The notes under the pieces: generated by a model
What the model was told of the DNA's origin: nothing
Seen by the model: the letters and a program-made list of their open reading frames with translations, nothing else
The model's database searches: none
DNA from: Stappia sp. ES.058
GTDB lineage: Bacteria > Pseudomonadota > Alphaproteobacteria > Rhizobiales > Stappiaceae
NCBI RefSeq assembly: GCF_900105595.1
Contig: NZ_LT629784.1
Location: 4,383,001-4,447,000 of the forward strand
Direction of reading: 5' to 3'
Length of the DNA: 64,000 nucleotides
Program-made: the position numbers and the translations under genes
Part shown: positions 8,118 to 17,820 of the stretch, piece after piece
How the letters are laid out: every line of letters begins with the position of its first letter
How positions within the stretch are numbered: the first letter of the stretch is position 1

Positions 8118-9511
8118 GCACTGCAAACGACTACTTCGTCAAAGACATTTCCCTGGCCGAATACGGCCGCAAGGAAATCGATATCGCCGAAACCGAGATG
8201 CCGGGTCTTATGGCCTGCCGCGAGGAATTCGGCGAGAGCAAGCCGCTCAAGGGTGCGCGTATTGCCGGATCCCTGCACATGACCATTCAAACGGCTGTGC
8301 TGATCGAGACGCTGACCGCGCTGGGCGCCGATGTGCGCTGGGCGTCCTGCAATATCTTCTCCACCCAGGATCATGCGGCTTCCGCGATCGCCGAATCCGG
8401 TGTTCCGGTCTTCGCCGAAAAGGGTGAAACCCTTGAGGAGTACTGGGACTATTGCGACCGCATTTTCATGTTCTCCGAAGGAACGGCGAACATGATTCTC
8501 GATGATGGCGGCGACGCCAGCATGTACATTCTGCTCGGCGCCCGCGCCGAAGCCGGGGAAGACGTGCTGTCCAATCCGTCGTCCGAGGAAGAGACGGTGC
8601 TCTTCGCCCAGATCCGCAAGCGGATGAAGCAGAGCCCGGGCTGGTTCACCCGTCAGCGCGACGACATTCGCGGTGTGTCGGAAGAGACCACGACCGGTGT
8701 GAACCGCCTATATCAGCTCAAGGCCAAGGGTCTGCTGCCGTTCCCGGCGATCAACGTCAACGACAGCGTGACCAAGTCGAAGTTCGACAACAAGTACGGC
8801 TGCAAGGAAAGCCTCGTCGACGGCATTCGCCGCGGCACCGATGTGATGATGGCCGGCAAGACGGCCGTCGTCTGCGGCTATGGCGATGTCGGCAAGGGAT
8901 CTGCCGCCTCGTTGCGCGGCGCCGGCGCGCGCGTGAAGGTTACCGAGGTCGATCCGATCTGTGCGCTGCAGGCGGCGATGGACGGTTTCGAGGTCGTGAC
9001 GCTGGAAGCGGCGGCGCCGACCGCGGACATCGTGATCACCACCACGGGCAACAAGGACGTGGTGACCATCGACCACATGCGCTCGCTCAAGGACATGGCG
9101 ATTGTCGGCAACATCGGTCACTTCGACAACGAGATTCAGGTCGAGGCGCTGCGCAACTACAAGTGGACGAACATCAAGCCCCAGGTGGACATGATCGAGT
9201 TCTCCGACAACAAGCGGATGATCCTTCTCTCCGAGGGCCGTTTGCTCAATCTCGGAAATGCGACGGGTCACCCGAGCTTCGTGATGTCGGCGAGCTTCAC
9301 CAACCAGGTGCTCGCGCAGATCGAGCTGTGGACGCGTCCGGATCAGTACGAAAACGATGTCTATGTGCTGCCGAAGCATCTCGACGAGCGGGTCGCGCGT
9401 CTCCATCTGGCCAAGCTTGGCGTCGAACTGACCGAATTGTCGAACGAGCAGGCGTCGTACATCGGCGTCGAGACAACCGGCCCCTACAAGCCGGAACACT
9501 ACCGCTACTAA
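8114..9511 (+). CDS. ahcY: adenosylhomocysteinase
   Basis: Hydrolyses S-adenosylhomocysteine to adenosine and homocysteine, relieving product inhibition of methyltransferases and feeding the methionine cycle. The 465-aa length is standard. Visible features are the substrate-binding [20 protein letters not shown], the catalytic region [13 protein letters not shown], the NAD-binding [20 protein letters not shown], and the family C-terminus [13 protein letters not shown] is a tightly held cofactor. The upstream palindrome and promoter suggest regulation by methionine-cycle status. In rhizobia ahcY commonly lies next to divL, as here. Confidence 0.98.
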   Translation: MSTANDYFVKDISLAEYGRKEIDIAETEMPGLMACREEFGESKPLKGARIAGSLHMTIQTAVLIETLTALGADVRWASCNIFSTQDHAASAIAESGVPVFAEKGETLEEYWDYCDRIFMFSEGTANMILDDGGDASMYILLGARAEAGEDVLSNPSSEEETVLFAQIRKRMKQSPGWFTRQRDDIRGVSEETTTGVNRLYQLKAKGLLPFPAINVNDSVTKSKFDNKYGCKESLVDGIRRGTDVMMAGKTAVVCGYGDVGKGSAASLRGAGARVKVTEVDPICALQAAMDGFEVVTLEAAAPTADIVITTTGNKDVVTIDHMRSLKDMAIVGNIGHFDNEIQVEALRNYKWTNIKPQVDMIEFSDNKRMILLSEGRLLNLGNATGHPSFVMSASFTNQVLAQIELWTRPDQYENDVYVLPKHLDERVARLHLAKLGVELTELSNEQASYIGVETTGPYKPEHYRY

Positions 9512-9568
9512 GCTCGTGCCGGGCGGTCGTGGTCGCCGCCCTCGCATGACATGATCCAACGCCTGTGC

Positions 9569-9603
9569 GGGAGCTGTGGACGACACGGCTCCCGTTTACT
9601 TTT
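9569..9603 (+). terminator. terminator after ahcY
   Basis: GGGAGCTGTG (9569-9578) pairs with CACGGCTCCC (9584-9593), with one G-U pair and a 5-nt loop, followed by the T-rich GTTTACTTTT. It lies 58 bp after the ahcY stop and would separate ahcY from divL. Confidence 0.65.
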
Positions 9604-9727
9604 CGGCAAGGAACCCTTCTTCGCGATTCGGCTTTGCGTTATGGTCTTTGCGAATCGGGCGGTTCGTAAGGCAGAACTGTACCGACGAGCAATTTCGGGC
9701 TCGAAGCGGCGGTGAAGGATCGTGAGA

Positions 9728-12238
9728 ATGCCGGCGGACGGCTTGCAACATGCGCGCACGAGCGGCGCGTGGCTGGAATTGAGTCGAAAGACGGCTGTTC
9801 GTGCAACCGGCGGCACCATCGCATGGCTGTCCCTTGCCGGTACTTCCAGGGCGCAGGATGCATCCGCCTTGCCGCTCGGCGACATCGACGCGTTCAAGGT
9901 TGTCTGGGTCGCGGCTATCGGCGGCGCGGTGACATTTGCTGTAACCGCGGCGGTGACGTTCTTGCGCAATCGCCGGGCCACGGCCGGGACCCTTTCCAGA
10001 GTGCGAGAAAAAAATGCCGGTCTGACGGCGCGTCTCGACCGTCTGGAGAGCCTCGTCGATTCCGATGATCAGCGCCTGATCGTCTGGCAGCCTGGCGACG
10101 CGGCGCCGATGATCGCCGGCGTGCTTGATGAGGCCTGCGGCGTTCCGCGGTCGCCGGCGCGACTTCTGGCTTTCGGGACATGGCTCGACGCGAAGTCCGC
10201 CACCGCACTTGAGCGCGCCGTGGAACGACTGCGCCGCAATGGTGAAACCTTCCATATGGTGTTGCCCACACAGGTCGGCGGTCTGGTCGAGATATCGGGC
10301 CGGGTGGCTGCCAGTGCGCCGGTCGTTCGAATGCGTGACCTGACGGGCGAGCGCAAGAACCATGCTCTCCTGGCAAAGCGGCATGAAGAGCTGACACAGG
10401 AAGCCGCGACGCTGCGCGCACTGCTCGACACCGTTCCTGCCCCGGCATGGCTGCGCAATGGCGACGGCCGCCTTGTCTGGGCGAATGCCGCCTACGCCAG
10501 GGCCGTGGAAGCATTGGACGGAACGGGCGCCGTCGATGCGGGCGCCGAATTTCTCGATGCCCACAATCGCAAGGCGATGGACCGTGCACGCGACGAAAGC
10601 GGTGTGGCGCACGCCCGCATGCCGGCTGTCTCCGCCGGGGCGCGCAGGATTTTCGATGTCACGCAGTGTGCGATTGAAAGCGGCACGGGCGGACTGGCCA
10701 TCGACGTCAGCGAGCTGGAACACAGCCGCCAGGAGCTTGGTCGCACCATCGACTTTCATGCCCGAACGCTCGATCAACTGGCAACCGCGGTGGCGATCTT
10801 CGGTTCCGATCGGCGGCTGCAGTTCTACAATGCCGCGTTTCGCTCTTTATGGGATCTGGATACCGGTTTTCTGGAGGGCAATCCCACCGACGGAGCGCTG
10901 CTCGATGCACTTCGCGCCGCGCGCAAGCTGCCCGAGCAGGCCGATTATCGCGGCTGGCGCAACAAGCTTCTGGAATCCTACACGTCGGTGGATGCGCGGG
11001 AGTTCTGGTGGCACCTGCCCGATGGCCGCACGCTTCGCGTGATCGCCAATCCCCACCCCCAGGGCGGCGTCACCTACATCTATGAAAATGTGACCGAACG
11101 GCTGGATCTGGAAAGTCGGTATAACTCGCTGATCCGGGTGCAGGGCGAAACGCTGGACAATCTCTCCGAAGCGGTGGCCGTGTTCGGCTCCGACGGCCGG
11201 TTGCGGCTCTGGAACCCGGCCTTCGAGGTAATCTGGGACCTTTCGGATGATGGGCTGGGCGACAGCCCGCACATTACACGGATCGTCGAAGCAGGCCTGC
11301 TTGAACCCGAAGAGGCCCATGTCTGGCAGCGGCTGGTCACGGCGGTGACGAGCCTCGCCGACAACCGCGAACCGGTGATCGGTCGCATGGAGCGCGAAAG
11401 CGGCGAAGCGATCGACTATGCAACCGTTCCGCTCCCCGACGGGGGCACGCTTGTCACCTTCGTGAATGTCACGGATTCGGTGAATATCGAGCGGGCCCTT
11501 CTCGACAAGAACGAAGCGCTGGAACAGGCTGACCAGTTGAAAAACGCCTTCATCCAGCACGTCTCGTACGAATTGCGCTCGCCGTTGACCAATATCATCG
11601 GGTTTGCGCAGCTTCTTTCCGATCCCAAGTTCGGGCCGCTTACGACCAAGCAGAGCGAGTATGTGGACTACATCCTGTCGTCTTCGTCGGCTCTCCTGGC
11701 GATCATCAACGACATTCTCGATCTGGCGACGATTGATGCCGGGATCATGGAACTCGACCTCTCCTCCGTCGATGTCGCCAGGACGGTGCAGGCGGCCGTG
11801 GAGGGACTGAAGGATCGCCTGACCGATTCCGGCATAGCACTCAACCTCGACATGTCGGACGATGTCGGGGTGATCCAGGCGGACGAGCGCCGCCTGCGCC
11901 AAGTGCTCTACAATCTCATTTCCAATGCGCTGCGCTTTTCCGACGTCGGCGGCGCGATCGACGTGTCCTGCCAGCGCACGGCCGACGCGATCGAGTTCCG
12001 CGTTCGCGACCATGGCTGCGGCATACCCGAGGATATGCTTGATCAGGTTTTTGCCCGCTTCGTCGGGCGGGATGCGGGCGCACGCCGACGCGGCGCGGGT
12101 CTTGGCCTGTCAATCGTCAAAAGTTTCGTGGAACTGCATGGCGGGACGGTCGAGATCACCTCACAAGAGGGGGTCGGCACATATGTCGTGTGTCGATTTC
12201 CCTTCGCTCCCGATGCCCTCCAGCACGCCGCCGAATAG
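9728..12238 (+). CDS. divL: DivL-like PAS-domain kinase with Tyr in the H box
   Basis: Cell-cycle sensor kinase homologue of the DivJ-PleC-DivK-CckA network that controls CtrA. One membrane segment lies near residues 58-80. PAS-like domains with repeated AVAIFGSDRRLQFYNAAF and AVAVFGSDGRLRLWNPAF segments follow. The dimerisation box reads HVSYELRSPLTNIIGF with Tyr614 where classical kinases have His, the hallmark of Caulobacter DivL. The ATPase domain is intact (NLISNALRFS, RDHGCGIPEDM, GAGLGLSIVKSF). The ATG at 9728 has AAGGA eight bases upstream and is preferred to the GTG at 9722. Neighbours ahcY and tsaE are the usual rhizobial context. Confidence 0.87.
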   Translation: MPADGLQHARTSGAWLELSRKTAVRATGGTIAWLSLAGTSRAQDASALPLGDIDAFKVVWVAAIGGAVTFAVTAAVTFLRNRRATAGTLSRVREKNAGLTARLDRLESLVDSDDQRLIVWQPGDAAPMIAGVLDEACGVPRSPARLLAFGTWLDAKSATALERAVERLRRNGETFHMVLPTQVGGLVEISGRVAASAPVVRMRDLTGERKNHALLAKRHEELTQEAATLRALLDTVPAPAWLRNGDGRLVWANAAYARAVEALDGTGAVDAGAEFLDAHNRKAMDRARDESGVAHARMPAVSAGARRIFDVTQCAIESGTGGLAIDVSELEHSRQELGRTIDFHARTLDQLATAVAIFGSDRRLQFYNAAFRSLWDLDTGFLEGNPTDGALLDALRAARKLPEQADYRGWRNKLLESYTSVDAREFWWHLPDGRTLRVIANPHPQGGVTYIYENVTERLDLESRYNSLIRVQGETLDNLSEAVAVFGSDGRLRLWNPAFEVIWDLSDDGLGDSPHITRIVEAGLLEPEEAHVWQRLVTAVTSLADNREPVIGRMERESGEAIDYATVPLPDGGTLVTFVNVTDSVNIERALLDKNEALEQADQLKNAFIQHVSYELRSPLTNIIGFAQLLSDPKFGPLTTKQSEYVDYILSSSSALLAIINDILDLATIDAGIMELDLSSVDVARTVQAAVEGLKDRLTDSGIALNLDMSDDVGVIQADERRLRQVLYNLISNALRFSDVGGAIDVSCQRTADAIEFRVRDHGCGIPEDMLDQVFARFVGRDAGARRRGAGLGLSIVKSFVELHGGTVEITSQEGVGTYVVCRFPFAPDALQHAAE

Positions 12239-12247
12239 TTCTTCGTG

Positions 12248-13843
12248 ATGGGTGGGGGAACCGGCAAGGGGCATCACGCCAGCCCCGTGGGATCTGCAGA
12301 CCGGTATCCGGACGAAATCCGCGTGCATGTTGACGACATCGCTCAGACACAACGGCTCGCCGAGGATCTGGCGATGATCGTGGCGCCGGGCGATTGCCTG
12401 TGCCTCTCGGGTGACCTTGGGGCGGGCAAGTCCACGTTCGCGCGTGCCCTGATCCGCGCCCTTGCCGATGACGAGACCCTCGACGTCCCCAGCCCGACCT
12501 TTACCCTCGTCCAGCCGTATGCGCTTGACCGCTTCGATGTGGTCCATCTTGACCTCTATCGGCTCGAGGAGCCGGAAGAAATGGAGGAACTCGGACTGGA
12601 AGACGCGCTGGAAACCGGTGTCGCGCTGGTCGAGTGGCCGGAAAAGGCCGGTGGCTCGCTTCCGCAAGGCTGTCTTGCCGTGACGATCGAACATGCGGAC
12701 GGGCCCGAAGGACGAACCTTCGTCTTGCGCGGGACGGGCACGGACTGGCCTGCGCGCATCAACCGCACCCGCGATATTCGCGCGCTTCTCGCGCGCGCCG
12801 GCATGGGGGATGCGGTCCGGCGGTATCTTCAGGGAGATGCGTCGCCCCGGCGCTATGAAGTCGTGTCGACTGCGGAGCGATCCGCGATCCTGATGAACGC
12901 GCCCACGCTCGACAGTCCCGCTGGCACCGAGGGCGGCGAGAGCTATGCCGACATCGTCCATCTGGCCCAGGACATGCACGCCATCGTTGCAGTGGGAGAT
13001 GCCTTGCGCAGAGAAGGGTTCAGTGCGCCCGCAACGCTCGCGGCCGATCTTGCTGCCGGGCTGTTGCTGCAGGAAGACCTCGGACGAGGCGCAATCGTCG
13101 ACGGCGGCGTGCCTGTGCCTGACCGCTACGCTGCAGCCGTCGACCTGCTTGTCGATCTCCATGATGCGCGGATCGGGCCGGCACTTCCGCTCCCCGACGA
13201 ATCGGGAAGCGGCGCCTATCAGGTGCCGGCCTATGACGCGCGTGCACTTATGACAGAGGCCGAACTCTTTCTCGACTGGTACCTGCCGTCGCTCGGCGTC
13301 TCCGTGACGCCCGCCATGCGCGCGGAGTTTGCCGCGCTCTGGGAACCGCTGATCGCCCGGGTTCAGGAGCAGACACCGGTTCTCGTGCTGCGCGACTATC
13401 ATTCTCCCAACCTGATCTGGCGGGAAGGGCGCAGCGGTCATGCCCGGCTCGGCCTTGTCGACTACCAGGACGCGGTAATGGGGTCTCCGGCCTACGATCT
13501 TGCATCGATTTCCATGGATGCGAGGGTCACGGTTCCGCCGGCACTCGAAAGGCAACTGGTCGAGCGCTATGTGGCCACCCGCCGGGCGGGATATTCCGGG
13601 TTTGACGCGGACCGGTTGCGCGGTGACTACGCGATCATGGCGGCACAACGCGCGCACAAGGTGCTTGGCGTTTTCGTTCGTCTGGCGCACCGTGACGGCA
13701 AACCTGCCTACCTCGCCCATCTGCCGCGCGTGCGCGACTATCTTGGACGGGCGCTCGAACATCCGCTGTTGACCCCGCTGGCAAAGTGGATCGTGGCTAT
13801 TGAAGCCGCTCGCGATGCCATGGGGGAGCAGGAACGACGATGA
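12248..13843 (+). CDS. TsaE ATPase fused to AmgK-type sugar kinase
   Basis: A fusion of about 531 aa. The N-terminal part (about 20-165) is TsaE, the ATPase subunit of the complex forming threonylcarbamoyladenosine at position 37 of tRNAs; its Walker A is GDLGAGKSTF, with SPTFTLVQPY and HLDLYRLE beyond. The C-terminal part (about 190-515) is an aminoglycoside-phosphotransferase-fold kinase with VLRDYHSPNLIW and LVDYQDAVMGSPAYDLASI, matching AmgK, the anomeric N-acetylmuramate kinase of peptidoglycan recycling. The next gene encodes the MurU partner, overlapping by four bases, which supports AmgK function. GTG at 12245 is an alternative start. Confidence 0.9.
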   Translation: MGGGTGKGHHASPVGSADRYPDEIRVHVDDIAQTQRLAEDLAMIVAPGDCLCLSGDLGAGKSTFARALIRALADDETLDVPSPTFTLVQPYALDRFDVVHLDLYRLEEPEEMEELGLEDALETGVALVEWPEKAGGSLPQGCLAVTIEHADGPEGRTFVLRGTGTDWPARINRTRDIRALLARAGMGDAVRRYLQGDASPRRYEVVSTAERSAILMNAPTLDSPAGTEGGESYADIVHLAQDMHAIVAVGDALRREGFSAPATLAADLAAGLLLQEDLGRGAIVDGGVPVPDRYAAAVDLLVDLHDARIGPALPLPDESGSGAYQVPAYDARALMTEAELFLDWYLPSLGVSVTPAMRAEFAALWEPLIARVQEQTPVLVLRDYHSPNLIWREGRSGHARLGLVDYQDAVMGSPAYDLASISMDARVTVPPALERQLVERYVATRRAGYSGFDADRLRGDYAIMAAQRAHKVLGVFVRLAHRDGKPAYLAHLPRVRDYLGRALEHPLLTPLAKWIVAIEAARDAMGEQERR

Positions 13844-14571
13844 GCCACAAGACGAATATTCGCCGCGCGATGGTGCTGGCCGCCGGGATGGGCAAGCGCA
13901 TGCGTCCGCTCACCGCGACCACACCCAAGCCTCTGATTCCGGTGTGCGGGGATGCTCTTATCGACCGTGCGTTCGACAAGCTCGAGGCCGCCGGCGTCGA
14001 AACATGCGTGGTCAACGTCCATTACCTGGCCGACCTTGTCGAGGTGCATGTCGTGCAGCGGCCGGGCCTTCCCGAGGCGATCGTGTCCGATGAACGCGGC
14101 GTTCTTCTCGACACCGGAGGCGGCATCAGCAAGGCGCTGCCGCTGTTGGGCGAGGAGCCGTTCTTCCTGCTCAACTCCGACAGCAGCTGGATAGAGGGTG
14201 TCACGCCTAATCTCGATCATCTGGCCGACGCCTGGAACCCGGACGAGATGGACGCGCTCCTGCTGCTGTCGGAGTATGTCGAGTCTGTCGGCTACGACGG
14301 GAAGGGCGACTTCGTGATCGACCCGACGGGTCGGCTGGAGCGACGGCCCGAGCGCACGATTGCGCCGTTCGCCTATGCCGGTGCCGCAATCCTTCATCCG
14401 CGTCTTTTCGATGGTTGTCCGCAGGACGCCTTCTCGCTCAACCGGCTGTTTGACGTGGCGATCGAACGCGGCAGGCTCTACGGTGTGCAGATGGAAGGGC
14501 TGTGGCTGCATGTGGGGACGCCGGAGGCGGTCGACGAGGCGGAGCGGGCGATCCGCAACAGCACCAGATGA
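13840..14571 (+). CDS. murU: nucleotidyltransferase, MurU-like
   Basis: Predicted N-acetylmuramate-1-phosphate uridylyltransferase, forming UDP-MurNAc from the AmgK product and bypassing de novo UDP-MurNAc synthesis, which allows fosfomycin-insensitive cell-wall recycling. The 243-aa protein has the nucleotide-binding signature MVLAAGMGKRMRPLTATTPKPLIPV, here at residues 11-35, and NSDSSW in the metal-binding region. It overlaps the tsaE-amgK stop by ATGA. A general sugar-1-phosphate nucleotidyltransferase is the alternative, but the context argues for MurU. Confidence 0.88.
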   Translation: MSHKTNIRRAMVLAAGMGKRMRPLTATTPKPLIPVCGDALIDRAFDKLEAAGVETCVVNVHYLADLVEVHVVQRPGLPEAIVSDERGVLLDTGGGISKALPLLGEEPFFLLNSDSSWIEGVTPNLDHLADAWNPDEMDALLLLSEYVESVGYDGKGDFVIDPTGRLERRPERTIAPFAYAGAAILHPRLFDGCPQDAFSLNRLFDVAIERGRLYGVQMEGLWLHVGTPEAVDEAERAIRNSTR

Positions 14572-14652
14572 CCCCGGTGCGGCCTGTCGGTCCCAAGCGG
14601 CCCGTGTTTCTGTCCGATGCGGTCGCGAATCCTTGCCTTTGAAACCGGGACG

Positions 14653-17600
14653 ATGCGTATGAGCGCACGGCGCCAGCCCAACATTTTCAGCATTCCCCCT
14701 TCGGCGCCGTTTCTGCCGACATTCGTCGATGCCCTGCTTGCCGGCCGGCTTGTTCCCGGACTTGGTGCCGGCGTCGATCCCCTGGCCTTGGCGCGGATAA
14801 CACTTTACGTTCCGACGCGCCGCGCCGCGCGCGCGTTGCCTGCACTGTTTCAGGCGCGGCTTGGTCGCAGCGCGACCTTGCTGCCGGCGATCCGGGCGCT
14901 TGGGGATGTGGACGAGGACGTACATCTTTTGCGTTCCGAAGCCGCCGACCCGCAATTGCCGCCGGCCTTGCCGGAAATGCACCGAAAGATGGCGATGACG
15001 CGGCTCGTGCATGCCTGGGAGGGCGCGTTGCGGCGCGAGGTGCTCGAGCTTGGCACGGATGCCGTCTTGAGGACGCCTGCCTCCGCGGCCGATGCGGCCT
15101 GGCTTGCTGGCGACCTCCTCGCGCTTATGGACGAGATGGAGACGGAGGAAGTGCCTTGGGACGGTCTGACGCGGCTCGTGCCCGATGATCATGCCCGTTA
15201 CTGGCAGATCACCCTCGATTTCCTCAAGATCGCGATGACCTACTGGCCGGCCCATCTTGCGGATCGGGGCGCGATGAACCCCAAGGCCAGGCGCTCCGCG
15301 CTTATCCGCCGCGAGGCACAGCGTCTTCGCGAAACGCCGCCGACGGGGCCTGTGATCGTCGCTGGCGCGACAGGCTCTGTCCCAGCCACTGCGGAACTTC
15401 TGCGCGCGGTCGCCGATCTCGAGCAAGGTGCGATCGTGTTGCCCGGGTTCGATACCAATCTCGACAATCCGTCGTGGCGCGCGATCCTGGGAACCGGCGA
15501 GGGAGACGGAGAGCCGGAAGCGCACAGTGGAGGTGTTCCCAGCCATCCACAATACGGCATGGCGCACGTGGTTGTCGGGCTGGGAGTGGACCGTTCGGAA
15601 ATTGCGTCGCTCGCCACCGGGTCGTTGCGTGATCGCATTGTCAGCGAGGCCTTGCGCCCGGCGCAGACCACGGATGCTTGGCCAGATCTCGCCGCCCGGG
15701 TTTCGGACCCGGATCGTGCGACTGCTTTCGAAGGCGTCGATCTGCTGAGCGCGCGCAATGAGGCCGAAGAAGCGCTTGCGATCGCGATTGTGCTTCGAGG
15801 CGCTGTCGAGGAGGGAACGTCAGCGGCCCTCATCACGCCGGACCGCACGCTCGCGCGCCGGGTCGCGGTGGAACTGCGTCGCTGGGGACTGCAGGCCGAC
15901 GACAGCGCCGGACGTCCGCTCGATCAGACCCCACCCGGTGTTCTGGCGCGCCTTGCGGGCGAACTGGCGCTCGGCGGGCTGGAGCCGGTGCCGCTTCTGG
16001 CGCTGTTGAAGCATCCGTTGACGCGGCTCGGTTTGCCGGCAAACGAAATCCGCGCAGCCGCCCGTGCGCTTGAGCGGGCGGTGTTGCGCGGCCCTCGCGC
16101 CCGCAGCGGCACCGAAGGCTTGCTCGACGGCGTCCGCGCGGCGCGCGCGCTGGCCGAGGCCGACGGCGCCGGGGGGCGGAGCCCGCGGTGGAGACGCCTG
16201 CACGCGGAAGACTGGGATGTGGTGGAGGATCTCGTCGTGCGGTTGAGCGACGCGCTCGCCCCGCTCGAAACTTTCGTTCCCTCAGGTGGCGAGGACGTCG
16301 ACGACGGTTCTGACGCGGATGCCGTGGCGCTTGCGCGGGCGCATGAGGAAGTCCTCCGTCGTCTGTGCCGCGACGAAGCGGGGGAACACGGCGAGCTTTA
16401 CGCGGGTGAGGCGGGGGACGGACTTGCAGCCGCCTTTGCCGAAGTGCTCGATGCGACGGAGGCCGGTTTGACCGTGCCGATCCGCGACTGGCCGGATGTC
16501 TTCGTCGCGCTGGTGTCCGGTCTCAACGTCCGGCGCCGCTTGCCGGGAGATCCGCGCATCGCGATCCTGGGCCCGATGGAGGCGCGGCTGCAGCCGTTTG
16601 ACGTCGTGGTGCTCGGTGCTCTCAACGAAGGCAATTGGCCGCAGCGCACGCGCAATGATCCCTGGCTCAACCGGCCGATGAAGCGGGGCATCGGCCTTGA
16701 TCCGCCAGAACGGCGCATTGGGGCCGCCGCCCATGACTTCATCGAGGGAATGGGGGCTGGGCGGGTCGTCCTGTCGCGTTCGGAACGCGCCGATGGCGCA
16801 CCGACGGTTGCCTCGCGCTGGCTGCTGCGGCTGACCACGCTTCTCGGTGATGCGCAAACGAAGGCCATGCGTGCGCGCGGCGAACGATGGCAAGGGCTTG
16901 CGCGCTCCATGGACCAACCGCCGCATCCGCCAGCGCCGGCAAAACGCCCGGCGCCCACGCCGCCTGTCGTCGCGCGCCCTGCGCGTCTTTCGGTGACAGC
17001 GATTGAAACGCTGATCCGCGATCCTTACGCAATCTATGCGCGCAACGTGCTCAGGCTTGATCCGGTCGATCCGATCGGGGGCGATCCCGGAGCTGCCGAA
17101 AAAGGCACCCTCATCCATGACATTCTGGCGGAATTCCTGGAGACATGGTCCGGCGCTTTCGACCAAGACGCAAAGGATCGATTGCTTGAAATCGGCCGGC
17201 AGCGGTTCGCCGTCGTGGACGCCTTCCCGGCAATCCGGGCCATCTGGTGGCTGCGCTTCACCCGCATTGCGACCGCCTTTCTGCGCAATGAGGCGGAGTG
17301 GGCGCCGGAGATCGAAAAACGCTATCTGGAGATAGGGGGCACGCTGGACCTTGATCTCGCGCCTGGGCGCATCGTGACGTTGAGCGCGCGTGCGGATCGG
17401 ATCGATCTTCGTCGAGACGGCTCCTATTCTGTTATCGACTACAAGACGGGCCAGGCGCCGAGCGGGAAGGAAGTGGCGGCTTTGCTGGCGCCGCAATTGC
17501 CGCTGGAAGCCGCGATGATTCTGGGCGGTGGCTTTCCCGATGTCGATCGGTCCGGACCTGTCGGCAAGCTTCTCTATCTTCGCCTTGCCGGAGGGCGGGT

Positions 17601-17820
17601 GCCCCTGGAGGTCGCCGAACGCGCGCCGAAGGACGGAGACGTTGCGGGTCTTGCGGAAGAAGCCCTGGCACGGACGAAAGCTCTGTTTGCCAGCTATGAA
17701 AACCTCGAAACCGGATACCTCTCTCGTGCCCGCGTCATGAAGGAACGCGAGTTTGCAGCGCCCTACGATCATCTCGCCCGGGTGCGCGAATGGGCCTTGG
17801 AAAGCGGAGATGAGGGATGA
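14653..17820 (+). CDS. addB: double-strand break repair protein AddB
   Basis: Subunit of the AddAB helicase-nuclease, which processes DNA double-strand ends for RecA-dependent repair. The roughly 1055-aa alphaproteobacterial-type AddB carries a C-terminal RecB-family nuclease domain. The motif VIDYKTGQAPSGKEV is seen near residue 932, and ARADRIDLRRDGSYSVIDY precedes it. The N-terminal helicase-like half is divergent, as usual for AddB. I chose the ATG at 14653 because it gives the family N-terminus; an ATG at 14617 would add 12 atypical residues. The stop overlaps the addA ATG by four bases. Confidence 0.94.
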   Translation: MRMSARRQPNIFSIPPSAPFLPTFVDALLAGRLVPGLGAGVDPLALARITLYVPTRRAARALPALFQARLGRSATLLPAIRALGDVDEDVHLLRSEAADPQLPPALPEMHRKMAMTRLVHAWEGALRREVLELGTDAVLRTPASAADAAWLAGDLLALMDEMETEEVPWDGLTRLVPDDHARYWQITLDFLKIAMTYWPAHLADRGAMNPKARRSALIRREAQRLRETPPTGPVIVAGATGSVPATAELLRAVADLEQGAIVLPGFDTNLDNPSWRAILGTGEGDGEPEAHSGGVPSHPQYGMAHVVVGLGVDRSEIASLATGSLRDRIVSEALRPAQTTDAWPDLAARVSDPDRATAFEGVDLLSARNEAEEALAIAIVLRGAVEEGTSAALITPDRTLARRVAVELRRWGLQADDSAGRPLDQTPPGVLARLAGELALGGLEPVPLLALLKHPLTRLGLPANEIRAAARALERAVLRGPRARSGTEGLLDGVRAARALAEADGAGGRSPRWRRLHAEDWDVVEDLVVRLSDALAPLETFVPSGGEDVDDGSDADAVALARAHEEVLRRLCRDEAGEHGELYAGEAGDGLAAAFAEVLDATEAGLTVPIRDWPDVFVALVSGLNVRRRLPGDPRIAILGPMEARLQPFDVVVLGALNEGNWPQRTRNDPWLNRPMKRGIGLDPPERRIGAAAHDFIEGMGAGRVVLSRSERADGAPTVASRWLLRLTTLLGDAQTKAMRARGERWQGLARSMDQPPHPPAPAKRPAPTPPVVARPARLSVTAIETLIRDPYAIYARNVLRLDPVDPIGGDPGAAEKGTLIHDILAEFLETWSGAFDQDAKDRLLEIGRQRFAVVDAFPAIRAIWWLRFTRIATAFLRNEAEWAPEIEKRYLEIGGTLDLDLAPGRIVTLSARADRIDLRRDGSYSVIDYKTGQAPSGKEVAALLAPQLPLEAAMILGGGFPDVDRSGPVGKLLYLRLAGGRVPLEVAERAPKDGDVAGLAEEALARTKALFASYENLETGYLSRARVMKEREFAAPYDHLARVREWALESGDEG

